Below, piece after piece: positions 35,192 to 44,613 of a stretch of DNA of 64,000 nucleotides (positions are counted from its first letter, which is position 1; the number at the start of each line of letters is the position of its first letter). This DNA comes from Neorhizobium tomejilense. Lineage in GTDB: Bacteria; Pseudomonadota; Alphaproteobacteria; Rhizobiales; Rhizobiaceae. The stretch covers positions 307,958 through 371,957 of the forward strand of contig PVBG01000005.1 in NCBI GenBank assembly GCA_002968845.1, given 5' to 3'. The position numbers and the translations under genes were made by a program. The notes beneath the pieces were generated by a model. That model was not told the origin of the DNA, searched no databases, and saw only the letters and a program-made list of their open reading frames with translations.

Positions 35192-36355
35192 ATGCCAGTC
35201 ATCAATCGCGTCGCGGAAATGCAGGATCAGGTCGCCGAATGGCGGCGCCATCTTCACGAGAATCCGGAGCTGCTCTACGACGTTCACGAGACCTCGAAAT
35301 TCGTCGCCGAGAAGCTGAAGGCATTCGGTTGCGACGTCGTCGAGACCGGCATCGGCCGCACCGGCGTCGTCGGCATCATCAAGGGCAGCCAGGGCGATGG
35401 GCCGGTGATCGGTTTCCGCGCCGACATGGACGCGCTGCCGATCCTCGAAACCTCCGGCAAGCCCTGGGCTTCCAAGACGCCCGGCAAGGCGCATTCCTGC
35501 GGCCATGACGGCCACACCGCCATGCTGCTCGGCGCGGCTCAATACCTAGCCGAGACCCGCAATTTCAAAGGCTCGGTCGCGGTGATCTTCCAGCCGGCGG
35601 AAGAGGGCGGCGCGGGCGCGCTGGCGATGATCAACGACGGCATGATGGAGAAGTTCGACATCAAGGAAGTCTACGGCATGCATAACGAGCCGAAGCTTCC
35701 GGTCGGCAGTTTCGCCACCCGCAAGGGCGGCATCATGGCGGCCGCCGACACGTTCGAGATCACCGTCCACGGCCGCGGCAGCCATGCCGCACAGCCGCAC
35801 AATTCGATCGATCCGATCCTGATTTCCTCGCATATCGTGCTGGCGCTGCAGTCGATCGTCTCGCGAGAGACCGATCCCCTGAAGTCGCTCGTCGTCACCG
35901 TCGCCTCGATCCACGGCGGCGAGGCGAGCAACGTCATCCCCGCCTATGTCAAGATGGCCGGAACGGTGCGCACGCTGCTGCCGGAAACCCGCGATTTTGC
36001 CGAGAAGCGCCTGAGCGAAGTGGCGCAATCGACCGCGATCGCCCATGGCGCGACGGCCGATATCATGTATCGCCGCGGTTATCCCGTCACCTTCAACCAC
36101 GATAACGAGACGGATTTCGCCGTCGAGGTCGCGGCCAAGGTTGCCGGCCCCAAGGCCGTGCAGACCGGCATGGCACCGCATATGGGCGCCGAAGATTTTT
36201 CCTACATGCTGGAGAAGCGCCCGGGCGCCTTCATCTTCATCGGCAATGGCGAGACCGCCAGCCTTCACAACGCTGCCTACGATTTCAACGACGAGGCAAT
36301 TCCCTTTGGCGTCAGCTACTGGGTCACGCTCGCCGAAACCGCGCTCGCCGCCTGA
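35192..36355 (+). CDS. M20-family amidohydrolase (hippurate hydrolase / N-acyl amino acid amidohydrolase)
   Basis: 387 residues from ATG 35192 with GAGG 8 bp upstream. Metal and catalytic motifs: RRHLHENPEL at the N-terminus, FRADMDALPI, HSCGHDGHTAMLLG, QPAEEGGAGA, and His in MAPHMGAEDFSY. Hydrolyses N-acyl amino acids or similar amides in the cytoplasm. The importer ATPase follows 16 bp downstream, so the transported solute is probably the substrate or its precursor. Confidence 0.9.
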   Translation: MPVINRVAEMQDQVAEWRRHLHENPELLYDVHETSKFVAEKLKAFGCDVVETGIGRTGVVGIIKGSQGDGPVIGFRADMDALPILETSGKPWASKTPGKAHSCGHDGHTAMLLGAAQYLAETRNFKGSVAVIFQPAEEGGAGALAMINDGMMEKFDIKEVYGMHNEPKLPVGSFATRKGGIMAAADTFEITVHGRGSHAAQPHNSIDPILISSHIVLALQSIVSRETDPLKSLVVTVASIHGGEASNVIPAYVKMAGTVRTLLPETRDFAEKRLSEVAQSTAIAHGATADIMYRRGYPVTFNHDNETDFAVEVAAKVAGPKAVQTGMAPHMGAEDFSYMLEKRPGAFIFIGNGETASLHNAAYDFNDEAIPFGVSYWVTLAETALAA

Positions 36356-36371
36356 TCCGAAGGAGATTTCC

Positions 36372-38219
36372 ATGCTGCTTTCCGGCACTTCCATGGAACA
36401 GGGCGGCGGTTCGGTGACCCCCGTCCTGTCTGTCCGCAATCTGTCCACCTCGTTCCGGGTGAACGACGAATGGCGCACCGTGGTGCGCAACATCTCATTC
36501 GACGTGGCACCGCGCGAGACGGTGGCGATCGTCGGCGAATCGGGCTCGGGCAAGAGCGTCACTTCGCTGTCGATCATGCGGCTGCTGCCGAAGAATTCGA
36601 GCAGGATCGAAGGCCAGGTCTTCCTCAACGGCCGCGAATTGCTGTCGCTGCAGGAAGAGCAGATGCGCCGCGTGCGCGGCAAAGACATCTCGATGATCTT
36701 CCAGGAGCCGATGACCTCGCTCAACCCGATCTTCCCGATTGGCAAGCAGATCGCCGAGGCGCTGACGGTCCATACCGACATCAGCAATGCCGATGCTAAG
36801 AAGGAAGTCATCCGCCTGCTCGAAAAGGTGCGTATCCCCAACGCCTCGTCGCGTTTTGACGAATATCCGCACCAGTTTTCCGGCGGCATGCGCCAGCGCG
36901 TTATGATCGCCATGGCACTGGCGGCGAGACCTAAGTTGCTGATCGCCGACGAGCCGACCACCGCGCTCGACGTCACCATCCAGGGCCAGATCCTCGACCT
37001 CATCAAGGTGCTGCAGGAAGAGGAGGGCATGTCGGTCCTGTTCATCACGCACGACATGGGCGTGGTGGCCGAAGTCGCCGACCGCACCATCGTCATGTAT
37101 CGCGGCGATGCGGTGGAGACGGGCGAGACCAGCGACATCTTCCACCGCGGCCAGCATCCCTATACCCGCGCACTTCTGTCCGCCGTGCCGCGTCTCGGCT
37201 CGATGGGCGAGCGCAATCTGCCGTTGCGTTTCCCGATCGTCGATATCAAGACCGGCGAACAGATGCTGCTTGCCGACGTCACCGACACGGTCGGCAAGGG
37301 CAAGACGCCGATCCTGGACGTCAAGGACCTGACCACCCGGTTCGACATCCATTCCGGCCTGTTCGGCCGCAAGTCCGGCGCGGTCCATGCGGTAGAAAAG
37401 GTCTCCTTCGATCTGTTCCCGGGCGAGACGCTGTCACTCGTCGGCGAATCAGGCTGCGGCAAGTCGACCACCGGCCGCTCCGTCACTCGCCTGATCACGC
37501 CGACCAGCGGTGAGGTCACCCTCGACGGCTATGAGGTTATGAAGCTTGACCAGCCGACGCTGCGCCAGATGCGCCGGTCGATCCAGATGGTCTTCCAGGA
37601 TCCGTTCGCCTCGCTGAACCCGCGCATGAGCGTCGGTTCGGCGGTCATGGAGCCCTATATCGAGCACGGCCTCGGGACCAAACAACAGGCCCGCGACAAG
37701 GCGGCGAGCCTGATGGAGAAGGTCGGCCTTTCTGCCGACATGATGAAGCGCTTCCCGCACGAGTTTTCCGGCGGCCAGCGTCAGCGCGTCGCGATCGCCC
37801 GCGCGCTGATGCTCGACCCGAAGATCATCGTGGCCGACGAAGCGGTCTCGGCGCTCGACGTGTCGATCAAGGCGCAGGTCTGCAACTTGCTCCTCGACCT
37901 GCAGCAGAGCCTCAATCTGGCCTTCCTGTTCATCAGCCACGACATGGCGGTGGTCGAACGGGTCAGCCACCGGGTGGCGGTCATGTATCTCGGCGAGATC
38001 GTCGAGATCGGCCCTCGTGCGGCAGTGTTCGAGAACCCGCAGCATCCTTATACGCGGAAGCTGATGTCCGCCGTGCCGATTCCGGATCCGTCCCGCCGGC
38101 GGATCAAGCGCAACATGTCGACCGACGAAATCAAGAGCCCGATCCGCCCGGTCAACTACGTGCCGCCGAAGCGGGAGTATCGCGAGGTGAGCGCGGGGCA
38201 CGTGGTGCAGGTGGCCTGA
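36372..38219 (+). CDS. Fused double ABC ATPase (GsiA-like, DppD+DppF in one chain)
   Basis: 615 residues with two complete nucleotide-binding domains. First domain: Walker A GESGSGKSV near 57, FSGGMRQRVMIAMA, LLIADEPTTALD. Second domain (from about 315): [35 protein letters not shown], where DEAV replaces DEPT; both switch His are kept. Oligopeptide C-terminal extensions follow each half (HPYTRALLSAVP; HPYTRKLMSAVP). Energises the permeases at 31150-33079. Confidence 0.92.
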   Translation: MLLSGTSMEQGGGSVTPVLSVRNLSTSFRVNDEWRTVVRNISFDVAPRETVAIVGESGSGKSVTSLSIMRLLPKNSSRIEGQVFLNGRELLSLQEEQMRRVRGKDISMIFQEPMTSLNPIFPIGKQIAEALTVHTDISNADAKKEVIRLLEKVRIPNASSRFDEYPHQFSGGMRQRVMIAMALAARPKLLIADEPTTALDVTIQGQILDLIKVLQEEEGMSVLFITHDMGVVAEVADRTIVMYRGDAVETGETSDIFHRGQHPYTRALLSAVPRLGSMGERNLPLRFPIVDIKTGEQMLLADVTDTVGKGKTPILDVKDLTTRFDIHSGLFGRKSGAVHAVEKVSFDLFPGETLSLVGESGCGKSTTGRSVTRLITPTSGEVTLDGYEVMKLDQPTLRQMRRSIQMVFQDPFASLNPRMSVGSAVMEPYIEHGLGTKQQARDKAASLMEKVGLSADMMKRFPHEFSGGQRQRVAIARALMLDPKIIVADEAVSALDVSIKAQVCNLLLDLQQSLNLAFLFISHDMAVVERVSHRVAVMYLGEIVEIGPRAAVFENPQHPYTRKLMSAVPIPDPSRRRIKRNMSTDEIKSPIRPVNYVPPKREYREVSAGHVVQVA

Positions 38220-38335
38220 GGCGTTTTCCACGCTGTGATTGATCGCTGAATTTGCCGGTCGCCCGGATTTCTGGTATCTTTGTGGTGTCAGAAATCCGGG
38301 CGGTTTGCCGTCTTGATATGAGGATACTTTCTCAC

Positions 38336-38530
38336 ATGAGCGACAAGGACACGATCCGGCAACGCACGCTTGAAGCGGCGCACCTCCAAATGATCGAGGG
38401 CAATCCCCTCGATGCGGAGCAGATCGCGATGTTCGAAATGTTCGACCGCGAGGGTTGGTCGCCGGAACGCCAGAGGGCTTACATTCTTGAGCGAGCCCGT
38501 GCCGCCGCTGCACAGCAAGCGGCGGAATGA
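38336..38530 (+). CDS. VbhA-like antitoxin
   Basis: 64 residues from ATG 38336 (GAGGATA upstream); an in-frame ATG at 38318 would add six residues. The core IEGNPLDAEQIAMFEMFDRE resembles the VbhA antitoxin, in which an (S/T)xxxE(G/N) helix blocks the ATP site of the Fic partner. EG is present but the Ser/Thr position holds Leu. It overlaps the Fic gene by ATGA, the classic toxin-antitoxin arrangement. Confidence 0.75.
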   Translation: MSDKDTIRQRTLEAAHLQMIEGNPLDAEQIAMFEMFDREGWSPERQRAYILERARAAAAQQAAE

Positions 38531-39096
38531 GCGACGATCCTTACGTCTATCCAGGGACTGGTGTTCTCCGAAACAAGCTCGGCCTAACCGACGCTGACAA
38601 GCTCGACTATTACGAGCGCGAAATCGTGACCATGCGAGCCCGCGAAGGTATCCCGCAAGGCGACTTCGATCTCAAGCACCTGAAGGCAATCCACCGCCAT
38701 CTCTTCCAGGATATCTATGAATGGGCGGGACAGATTCGCACCGTCGAGATTTTCAAGGGCGAGAGCCAATTCCAGTTCCGGCAATATATCGAAACCGGTA
38801 TGGCAGATGTTCACCGCCGCATCGTGAAGTCCGATTTTCTGCAAGATCTGGAGCGATCGGTGTTCGCGGCGGAGGCAGCCCGGATCATCGGTGATGTGAA
38901 CTACGTCCATCCTTTTCGCGAGGGGAACGGCCGCACCCAGCTGCAATATCTGAAACAGCTTTCTGAGCGGGCAGGCCATTCGCTCGACCTGACCAAGATC
39001 GATGCGGCCGGATGGCTGGAGGCGTCGAAAGAGGCTCATCGCGCCCGATACGATCTCATGGAGCGGGTGATAGACGATGCGCTGCGCATGGCGTGA
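38527..39096 (+). CDS. Fic-domain protein, probable AMPylating toxin
   Basis: 189 residues, a stand-alone Fic domain. The active loop is HPFREGNGRTQL (residues 128-139): catalytic His128, the acidic Mg ligand Glu132 and GNGR are intact, but the final Arg of HxFx(D/E)GNGRxxR is Leu139. The upstream beta-hairpin 'flap' region ESQFQFRQYIE is present. Family members transfer AMP to gyrase/topoisomerase IV or other targets. The missing Arg normally contacts the ATP phosphates, so activity or nucleotide choice may differ. Ordered antitoxin then toxin, class I. Confidence 0.85.
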   Translation: MSDDPYVYPGTGVLRNKLGLTDADKLDYYEREIVTMRAREGIPQGDFDLKHLKAIHRHLFQDIYEWAGQIRTVEIFKGESQFQFRQYIETGMADVHRRIVKSDFLQDLERSVFAAEAARIIGDVNYVHPFREGNGRTQLQYLKQLSERAGHSLDLTKIDAAGWLEASKEAHRARYDLMERVIDDALRMA

Positions 39097-39224
39097 GGGA
39101 GTGGTCGTCACGAGGTTCCCCTCAGGCTATATTATAAAGGTTGCATTGCTCCGCCCCTGCCGTTCCAACCGTTTGACAGACCATCCGAAACCATGGCAGC
39201 AACAGGTGGAGGAGAATTTCTGCC

Positions 39225-40178
39225 ATGGCAAAACGGTCTGATACGCAAGGGCGGCTCGACGATGCGGCGCGGGCCGGCTGGCTCTATTATGTCGCGGGGC
39301 GGACCCAGGACGAGATCGCCGCGGCCATGAGCATTTCGCGGCAGTCGGCCCAGCGGCTGGTGTCGCTCGCGGTTGCCGAACGGCTGATCAAGGTGCGCCT
39401 TGACCACCCGATCGCCGCCTGCCTGGAACTCGCCGAGGGCTTGCGCAAGAAATACGACCTCAAGCATGTCGAAGTGGTGCCGAGCGATCCGGTGGGGGGC
39501 TCCAGCACCGTCGGGATCGCAGAAGCCGGCGCCGCCGAGATTGAACGCTGGCTGAAGCGCCCGGACCCGATCGTCATCGCGGTCGGCACGGGTCGGACGC
39601 TGAAGGCTGCCGTCGACCAGCTGCCGCCAATGGAGTGCCCGCAGCACCGTATCGTGTCGCTGACCGGCAATATCGGGCCGGACGGATCGGCCGCCTTCTA
39701 CAACGTCATCTTCTCGATGGCGGACGCCATCAAGGCGCGGCATTTTCCGATGCCGCTGCCGGTTCTCTGTTCCTCCGCCGAGGAGCGCGTGACCCTGCAC
39801 GACCAGGCGCTGGTGCGCTCGACGCTCGAACTCGGGGCGCAGGCGGACGTTACCTTCGTCGGCATCGGCGAGCTTGGGCCCGACGGGCCACTCTGCGTCG
39901 ACGGCTTCCTCGGCAAGGAGGAAATGCAAAAGCTCGTCCGGGAAGGTGCAGCCGGCGAGATCTGCGGCTGGGTCTATGACAATCAGGGCCGGCTTCTCGC
40001 CAATTCCATCAACGATCGCGTCGCCAGCGTGCCGATCCCCTCGCGGGAGACCTCCTCCGTCATCGGTCTGGCGCAGGGGCGCCGGAAGTTCCAGGCGATA
40101 TCCGCCGCGCTCAAGGGCAATATCATCAACGGCGTGATCACCGACGAGGCGACTGCGGAGCAATTGCTCGATCGTTGA
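39225..40178 (+). CDS. SorC/DeoR-type sugar-binding regulator of the polyol operon
   Basis: 317 residues. N-terminal helix-turn-helix about 12-60 (AARAGWLYYVAGRTQDEIAA, ISRQSAQRLVSLAVAERLI) and a C-terminal sugar-binding domain (60-317; IVIAVGTGRTLKAAVDQL, FVGIGELG). Same strand as and 146 bp before the polyol importer. Probably activates or represses it according to a sugar alcohol or phosphorylated sugar, as SmoC/MtlR-like proteins do in rhizobia. Confidence 0.88.
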   Translation: MAKRSDTQGRLDDAARAGWLYYVAGRTQDEIAAAMSISRQSAQRLVSLAVAERLIKVRLDHPIAACLELAEGLRKKYDLKHVEVVPSDPVGGSSTVGIAEAGAAEIERWLKRPDPIVIAVGTGRTLKAAVDQLPPMECPQHRIVSLTGNIGPDGSAAFYNVIFSMADAIKARHFPMPLPVLCSSAEERVTLHDQALVRSTLELGAQADVTFVGIGELGPDGPLCVDGFLGKEEMQKLVREGAAGEICGWVYDNQGRLLANSINDRVASVPIPSRETSSVIGLAQGRRKFQAISAALKGNIINGVITDEATAEQLLDR

Positions 40179-40221
40179 GCAAAAATTACATGTAGCGAAA
40201 TCAATCAGATAACCAATATCT

Positions 40222-40234
40222 GCTGCATTGCAGC
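40222..40234. promoter_or_regulatory. Candidate operator of the polyol operon
   Basis: GCTGC-ATT-GCAGC is a short perfect palindrome 12 bp before a sigma-70-like promoter (TTGACT at 40247-40252; GTAATT at 40271-40276), upstream of the polyol binding protein. Placement fits binding by the SorC-family regulator. Confidence 0.4.
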
Positions 40235-40324
40235 GACGATTGGTGATTGACTTCCTTCGCCATTATGTGGGTAATTGCCCATGAGCAAAGCGAATGCTCG
40301 TTACTCATCTTCTGGGAGGAAGAT

Positions 40325-41650
40325 ATGACATTGAAGACGATTTTGCTGGGCGCCTGCTCGGCGCTGGCGCTTGCCAGCCTTTTCTCCACCGCGGCTTCGG
40401 CTGAAACCCTTACCATCGCGACTGTCAACAACGGCGACATGGTCCGCATGCAGGGCCTGACTTCCGAGTTCACCAAGGCGAACCCGGATATCCAGATCAA
40501 CTGGGTCACGCTGGAAGAAAACGTGCTGCGCGAGCGGGTCACCACCGACATCGCCACCAAGGGCGGCCAGTACGACATCCTGACGATCGGCAATTACGAA
40601 GTTCCGATCTGGGCCAAGCAGGGCTGGCTCCTCGAGCTGAACAAGCTCGGCGACAAGTACGACACCAACGACATCCTGCCGGCGATCAAGGGCGGTCTGA
40701 CGGTCAACGGCAAGCTCTATGCGGCGCCGTTCTACGGCGAGTCCGCGATGATCATGTATCGCAAGGACCTGTTCGAGAAGGCCGGCCTCAAGATGCCGGA
40801 AAACCCGACCTGGGAATTCATCGGCGATGCGGCCCGCAAGATCACCGACCGCAAGACCGACGTGAACGGCATCTGCCTGCGCGGCAAGGCCGGCTGGGGC
40901 GAGAACATGGCGTTCATCACGGCGCTCACCAACTCGTTTGGCGGCCGCTGGTTCGACGAAAAGTGGACGCCGCAGTTCGACCAGCCGGAATGGAAGGCAG
41001 CGCTGCAGTTCTACGTGGACCTGATGAAGGATGCCGGCCCGTCCGGCGCATCCTCGAACGGCTTCAACGAAAACCTGACGCTGTTCCAGCAGGGCAAATG
41101 CGGCATGTGGATGGACGCCACCGTGGCTGCCTCCTTCGTTTCCAACCCGAAGGATTCCAAGGTTGCCGACAAGGTGGGTTACGCGCTCTTCCCGGTGAAG
41201 GGCGAGATGAAGAACCATGGCAACTGGCTGTGGTCGTGGAACCTCGCGGTTCCGAACTCTTCGAAGAAGGCTGACTCGGCGCAGAAGTTCATCTCCTGGG
41301 CAACCAGCAAGGAATATACCCAGCTCGTCGCCGCCAAGGAAGGCTGGGCCAACGTTCCTCCGGGCACCCGCACCTCGCTCTACAACAACGCGGACTATCA
41401 GAAGGCCGCCGCCTTCGCAGCCCCGACCCTTGCTGCGATGGGCGCTGCCGATATCACCAAGCCGACCGTCAAGCCGGTGCCCTATACCGGTGGTCAGTTC
41501 GTGGCGATCCCTGAATTCCAGGCGATCGGCACCAATGTCGGCCAGCTGTTCTCGGCGGTCGTCGCCGGCCAGTCCACGGTCGCCGATGCGCTTGCCCAGG
41601 CCCAGACGGCGACGACGCGCGAAATGAAGCGCGCCGGTTATCCGAAGTAA
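40325..41650 (+). CDS. Polyol ABC importer binding protein (SmoE/MtlE-like)
   Basis: 441 residues from ATG 40325, preceded by GGGAGGA. Signal peptide 1-25 (LLGACSALALASLFSTAASA). Family 1 sugar-binding fold: ETLTIATVNNGDMVRMQGL, WGENMAFITALTNSFGGRWF, MWMDATVAASF. Close in type to sorbitol/mannitol-binding proteins; the downstream mannitol dehydrogenase supports a hexitol or pentitol ligand. Confidence 0.9.
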   Translation: MTLKTILLGACSALALASLFSTAASAETLTIATVNNGDMVRMQGLTSEFTKANPDIQINWVTLEENVLRERVTTDIATKGGQYDILTIGNYEVPIWAKQGWLLELNKLGDKYDTNDILPAIKGGLTVNGKLYAAPFYGESAMIMYRKDLFEKAGLKMPENPTWEFIGDAARKITDRKTDVNGICLRGKAGWGENMAFITALTNSFGGRWFDEKWTPQFDQPEWKAALQFYVDLMKDAGPSGASSNGFNENLTLFQQGKCGMWMDATVAASFVSNPKDSKVADKVGYALFPVKGEMKNHGNWLWSWNLAVPNSSKKADSAQKFISWATSKEYTQLVAAKEGWANVPPGTRTSLYNNADYQKAAAFAAPTLAAMGAADITKPTVKPVPYTGGQFVAIPEFQAIGTNVGQLFSAVVAGQSTVADALAQAQTATTREMKRAGYPK

Positions 41651-41663
41651 GCTCCAGAGCCAC

Positions 41664-41693
41664 GGCTGTCCGGCAATCCTGCGCCGGACAGCC
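41664..41693 (+). repeat. Perfect 10-bp hairpin after the polyol binding protein
   Basis: GGCTGTCCGG (41664-41673) and CCGGACAGCC (41684-41693), 10-nt loop, 13 bp after the stop codon. No T tract. Probable mRNA stabiliser separating binding protein from permease expression. Confidence 0.75.
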
Positions 41694-41835
41694 GGATCTT
41701 GGCCGAGATCATCCGCCTTGAGGATTTGAGGCGGGCCGGTGATCAGGCGAGGCAATCCGGCAACAACCAGACAACAACAAAAACCTGCATCCTGCGTCGG
41801 TCTCCTTCCCCAAAAGAAAAAGGCGCGGGATAACT

Positions 41836-41851
41836 GGAACGACCACGTTCC
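41836..41851. repeat. Short palindrome before permease gene
   Basis: GGAACG-ACCA-CGTTCC, 16 bp before the permease ATG and next to its GGGAGGG ribosome-binding site. Could be a small hairpin affecting translation. The GGAAC is not spaced for an EcfG promoter. Confidence 0.4.
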
Positions 41852-41867
41852 ATGGGAGGGCGTCGAT

Positions 41868-42740
41868 ATGGCAACGCAAAACACCAAGACGTTGGCGCGC
41901 CTGATGATGGCGCCCTCCGTTCTGCTTCTTCTCATCTGGATGATCGTACCGCTGGCGATGACGCTATGGTTCTCGTTCCAGAACTACAATCTGCTCGATC
42001 CGTCCAATGTCAGCTTCACGGGTCTGTTCAACTACGAGTTCTTCTATACCGACCCCGCCTTCTTCCAGTCGATCTGGAACACGCTGGTCATCGTCGGCGG
42101 TGTGCTGTTGATCACCGTCATCGGCGGTATCGCCATCGCACTCCTCCTCGACCAGCCGATCTTCGGGCAGGGTATCGTCCGTATCCTGATCATATCGCCC
42201 TTCTTCGTGATGCCGCCGGTTGCGGCGCTCGTCTGGAAGAACATGATCATGAATCCGAGCTACGGGGTATTTGCCGATATCTCGAGGTTCTTCGGGCTCC
42301 GGCCGGTCGACTGGTTCGCGCAATATCCGCTGTTTTCGATCGTCGTCATCGTCGCCTGGCAATGGTTGCCGTTCGCAACGCTCATCCTGTTGACCGCGCT
42401 GCAGTCGCTCGACGGCGAGCAGAAGGAAGCGGCGGAGATGGACGGCGCCAATTTCCTCAACCGGTTCGTCTATCTCGTGCTGCCGCATCTCGCCCGGTCG
42501 ATCACCGTCGTCATCCTCATCCAGACGATCTTCCTGCTCGGCGTCTATGCGGAAATCCTGGTCACCACCAATGGCGGCCCCGGTTACGCTTCCACCAACC
42601 TCGCCTTCCTGATCTACCGCACGGCGCTCCTCGGCTACGATGTCGGCGGCGCCTCGGCAGGCGGCATTATCGCAGTCGTGCTCGCCAATATCGTCGCCTT
42701 CTTCCTGATGCGCGCCGTCGGCAAGAACCTGGACCGGTAG
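41868..42740 (+). CDS. Polyol ABC permease 1 (SmoF-like)
   Basis: 290 residues from ATG 41868, preceded by GGGAGGGCG; longer frame starts cross the hairpins. Six helices, first at about 13-35 (APSVLLLLIWMIVPLAMTLW), EAA loop EQKEAAEMDGANFLNRFVYL. MalF/UgpA type. Inner membrane. Confidence 0.9.
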   Translation: MATQNTKTLARLMMAPSVLLLLIWMIVPLAMTLWFSFQNYNLLDPSNVSFTGLFNYEFFYTDPAFFQSIWNTLVIVGGVLLITVIGGIAIALLLDQPIFGQGIVRILIISPFFVMPPVAALVWKNMIMNPSYGVFADISRFFGLRPVDWFAQYPLFSIVVIVAWQWLPFATLILLTALQSLDGEQKEAAEMDGANFLNRFVYLVLPHLARSITVVILIQTIFLLGVYAEILVTTNGGPGYASTNLAFLIYRTALLGYDVGGASAGGIIAVVLANIVAFFLMRAVGKNLDR

Positions 42741-42749
42741 GAGAAGATC

Positions 42750-43574
42750 ATGGCACGCAACGTCACGACAAAACACAAGATCACCGCCACGGTCGCCGCC
42801 TGGATCGTCGCGCTGATCATCTTCTTCCCGATCCTCTATACGATCATCACCAGCATCAAGACCGAGCCGGAAGCGATCGCGGGTTTCAGCCTGTGGCCGT
42901 CCGGCACGTTCGAGAACTACATCACCGTCCAGACCCAGCGCGATTACCTGAAGCCGTTCATGAACTCGGTGATCCTGTCGGTCGGCTCCACCATCCTGGC
43001 GTTGATCATCGCGATCCCGTCGGCCTGGGCCATGGCTTTCTCGCCGACCAAGCGCACCAAGGACATCCTGATGTGGATGCTCTCCACCAAGATGATGCCG
43101 GCGGTCGCGGTTCTGGTGCCGATCTACCTTCTGTTCCGCGATTTCGGCCTGCTCGACAGCCGCATCGGCCTGACAGTGATGCTGACGCTGATCAATCTGC
43201 CGATCGTGGTGTGGATGCTTTATACCTACTTCCGCGAAATCCCGGGCGAAATCCTGGAAGCGGCGCGGATGGATGGGGCGGGGCTCTGGCAGGAGATCGT
43301 CTACGTGCTGACGCCGATGGCGGTGCCGGGCATTGCCTCGACGCTGCTCCTCAACATCATCCTCGCCTGGAACGAGTCGTTCTGGACGATCCGGCTGTCG
43401 ACCACCAATGCGGCGCCGCTGACGGCCTTCATCGCCTCGTTCTCCAGCCCGCAAGGCCTGTTCTGGGCGAAGCTTTCGGCCGCGTCCACCATGGCGATCG
43501 CGCCGATCCTCATCCTCGGATGGTTCTCACAGAAACAACTCGTTCGCGGCCTCACGTTTGGCGCGGTTAAGTAA
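42750..43574 (+). CDS. Polyol ABC permease 2 (SmoG-like)
   Basis: 274 residues, MalG/UgpE type. First helix [23 protein letters not shown] loop [21 protein letters not shown]-terminal helix then [14 protein letters not shown], the ending characteristic of sugar permeases of this class. 9 bp after permease 1 with GGAGAAG as Shine-Dalgarno. Confidence 0.92.
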   Translation: MARNVTTKHKITATVAAWIVALIIFFPILYTIITSIKTEPEAIAGFSLWPSGTFENYITVQTQRDYLKPFMNSVILSVGSTILALIIAIPSAWAMAFSPTKRTKDILMWMLSTKMMPAVAVLVPIYLLFRDFGLLDSRIGLTVMLTLINLPIVVWMLYTYFREIPGEILEAARMDGAGLWQEIVYVLTPMAVPGIASTLLLNIILAWNESFWTIRLSTTNAAPLTAFIASFSSPQGLFWAKLSAASTMAIAPILILGWFSQKQLVRGLTFGAVK

Positions 43575-43585
43575 GGAAAACGGAC

Positions 43586-44590
43586 ATGGGCAGCATCACG
43601 CTCCAAAAAGTGTCGAAAGTGTTCGGCGAGGCCAAGGTCATTCCGTCGATCGATCTCGAAATCACTGACGGCGAATTCGTCGTCTTCGTCGGCCCATCCG
43701 GTTGCGGCAAGTCCACGCTGCTGCGCCTGATTGCAGGGCTGGAAGATGTCAGCGGCGGACATATCCTGATCGACGGCAAGGACGTCACCCAGTCTGCCCC
43801 CGCTGAACGCGGCCTGGCGATGGTGTTCCAGTCCTACGCGCTCTATCCGCATATGAGCGTGCGCAACAACATCGCCTTCCCGTTGAAGATGGCGAAGATG
43901 GAGAAATCCGCGATCGACAAGAAGGTGACGGATGCGGCCCGCGTGCTGAACCTCACCGACTATCTCGAACGGCGCCCCTCGCAGCTTTCCGGCGGCCAGC
44001 GCCAGCGCGTCGCGATCGGCCGGGCGATCGTCCGCGAGCCTTCGGCCTTCCTGTTCGACGAGCCGCTTTCCAACCTCGATGCCGCATTGCGCGGCACGAT
44101 GCGGCTGGAGATCAGCGACCTGCACCACCAGCTCAAGACGACGATGGTCTACGTCACCCACGACCAGGTCGAAGCGATGACCATGGCCGACAAGATCGTG
44201 GTGCTGAACCGAGGCAATATCGAGCAGGTCGGTTCGCCGCTCGATCTTTACAGGAGCCCGCGCAACCTGTTCGTTGCCGGCTTCATCGGCTCGCCGCACA
44301 TGAACTTCGTCGACGGTGCCTATGCGCAGTCGAAGAATGCCAAGACCGCCGGCATCCGGCCGGAACACTTGAACCTTTCCAAGGACAGCGGCATCTGGCG
44401 CGGCACCGTGAAGGTCGCCGAACATCTCGGCGCCGATACGTTCCTGCATCTCGATGTCGAGGGCATCGGCCAGATCACCGCGCGCTGCGACGGGGAGTTC
44501 GGCGCCTATCACGGTGACACGGTCTACATGACGCCCGATGAGGCCAAGCTGCATCGGTTCGACGACAAGGGCCTCGCCCTGAAGGCCTGA
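43586..44590 (+). CDS. Polyol ABC ATPase (SmoK/MalK-like)
   Basis: 334 residues. Walker [10 protein letters not shown] near 37, Q-loop [10 protein letters not shown], signature [14 protein letters not shown], Walker [12 protein letters not shown], switch His in [10 protein letters not shown]. The C-terminal TOBE/MalK regulatory domain has [14 protein letters not shown] and AGIRPEHL. Completes the importer. Confidence 0.93.
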   Translation: MGSITLQKVSKVFGEAKVIPSIDLEITDGEFVVFVGPSGCGKSTLLRLIAGLEDVSGGHILIDGKDVTQSAPAERGLAMVFQSYALYPHMSVRNNIAFPLKMAKMEKSAIDKKVTDAARVLNLTDYLERRPSQLSGGQRQRVAIGRAIVREPSAFLFDEPLSNLDAALRGTMRLEISDLHHQLKTTMVYVTHDQVEAMTMADKIVVLNRGNIEQVGSPLDLYRSPRNLFVAGFIGSPHMNFVDGAYAQSKNAKTAGIRPEHLNLSKDSGIWRGTVKVAEHLGADTFLHLDVEGIGQITARCDGEFGAYHGDTVYMTPDEAKLHRFDDKGLALKA

Positions 44591-44613
44591 CGGGCCATAT
44601 CGGAGTAAAGATA

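Noticed and set aside
41836..41851. GGAAC...CGTT as an EcfG promoter before the polyol permease
   Set aside because: Spacer is only 5 nt; it is a small palindrome instead.
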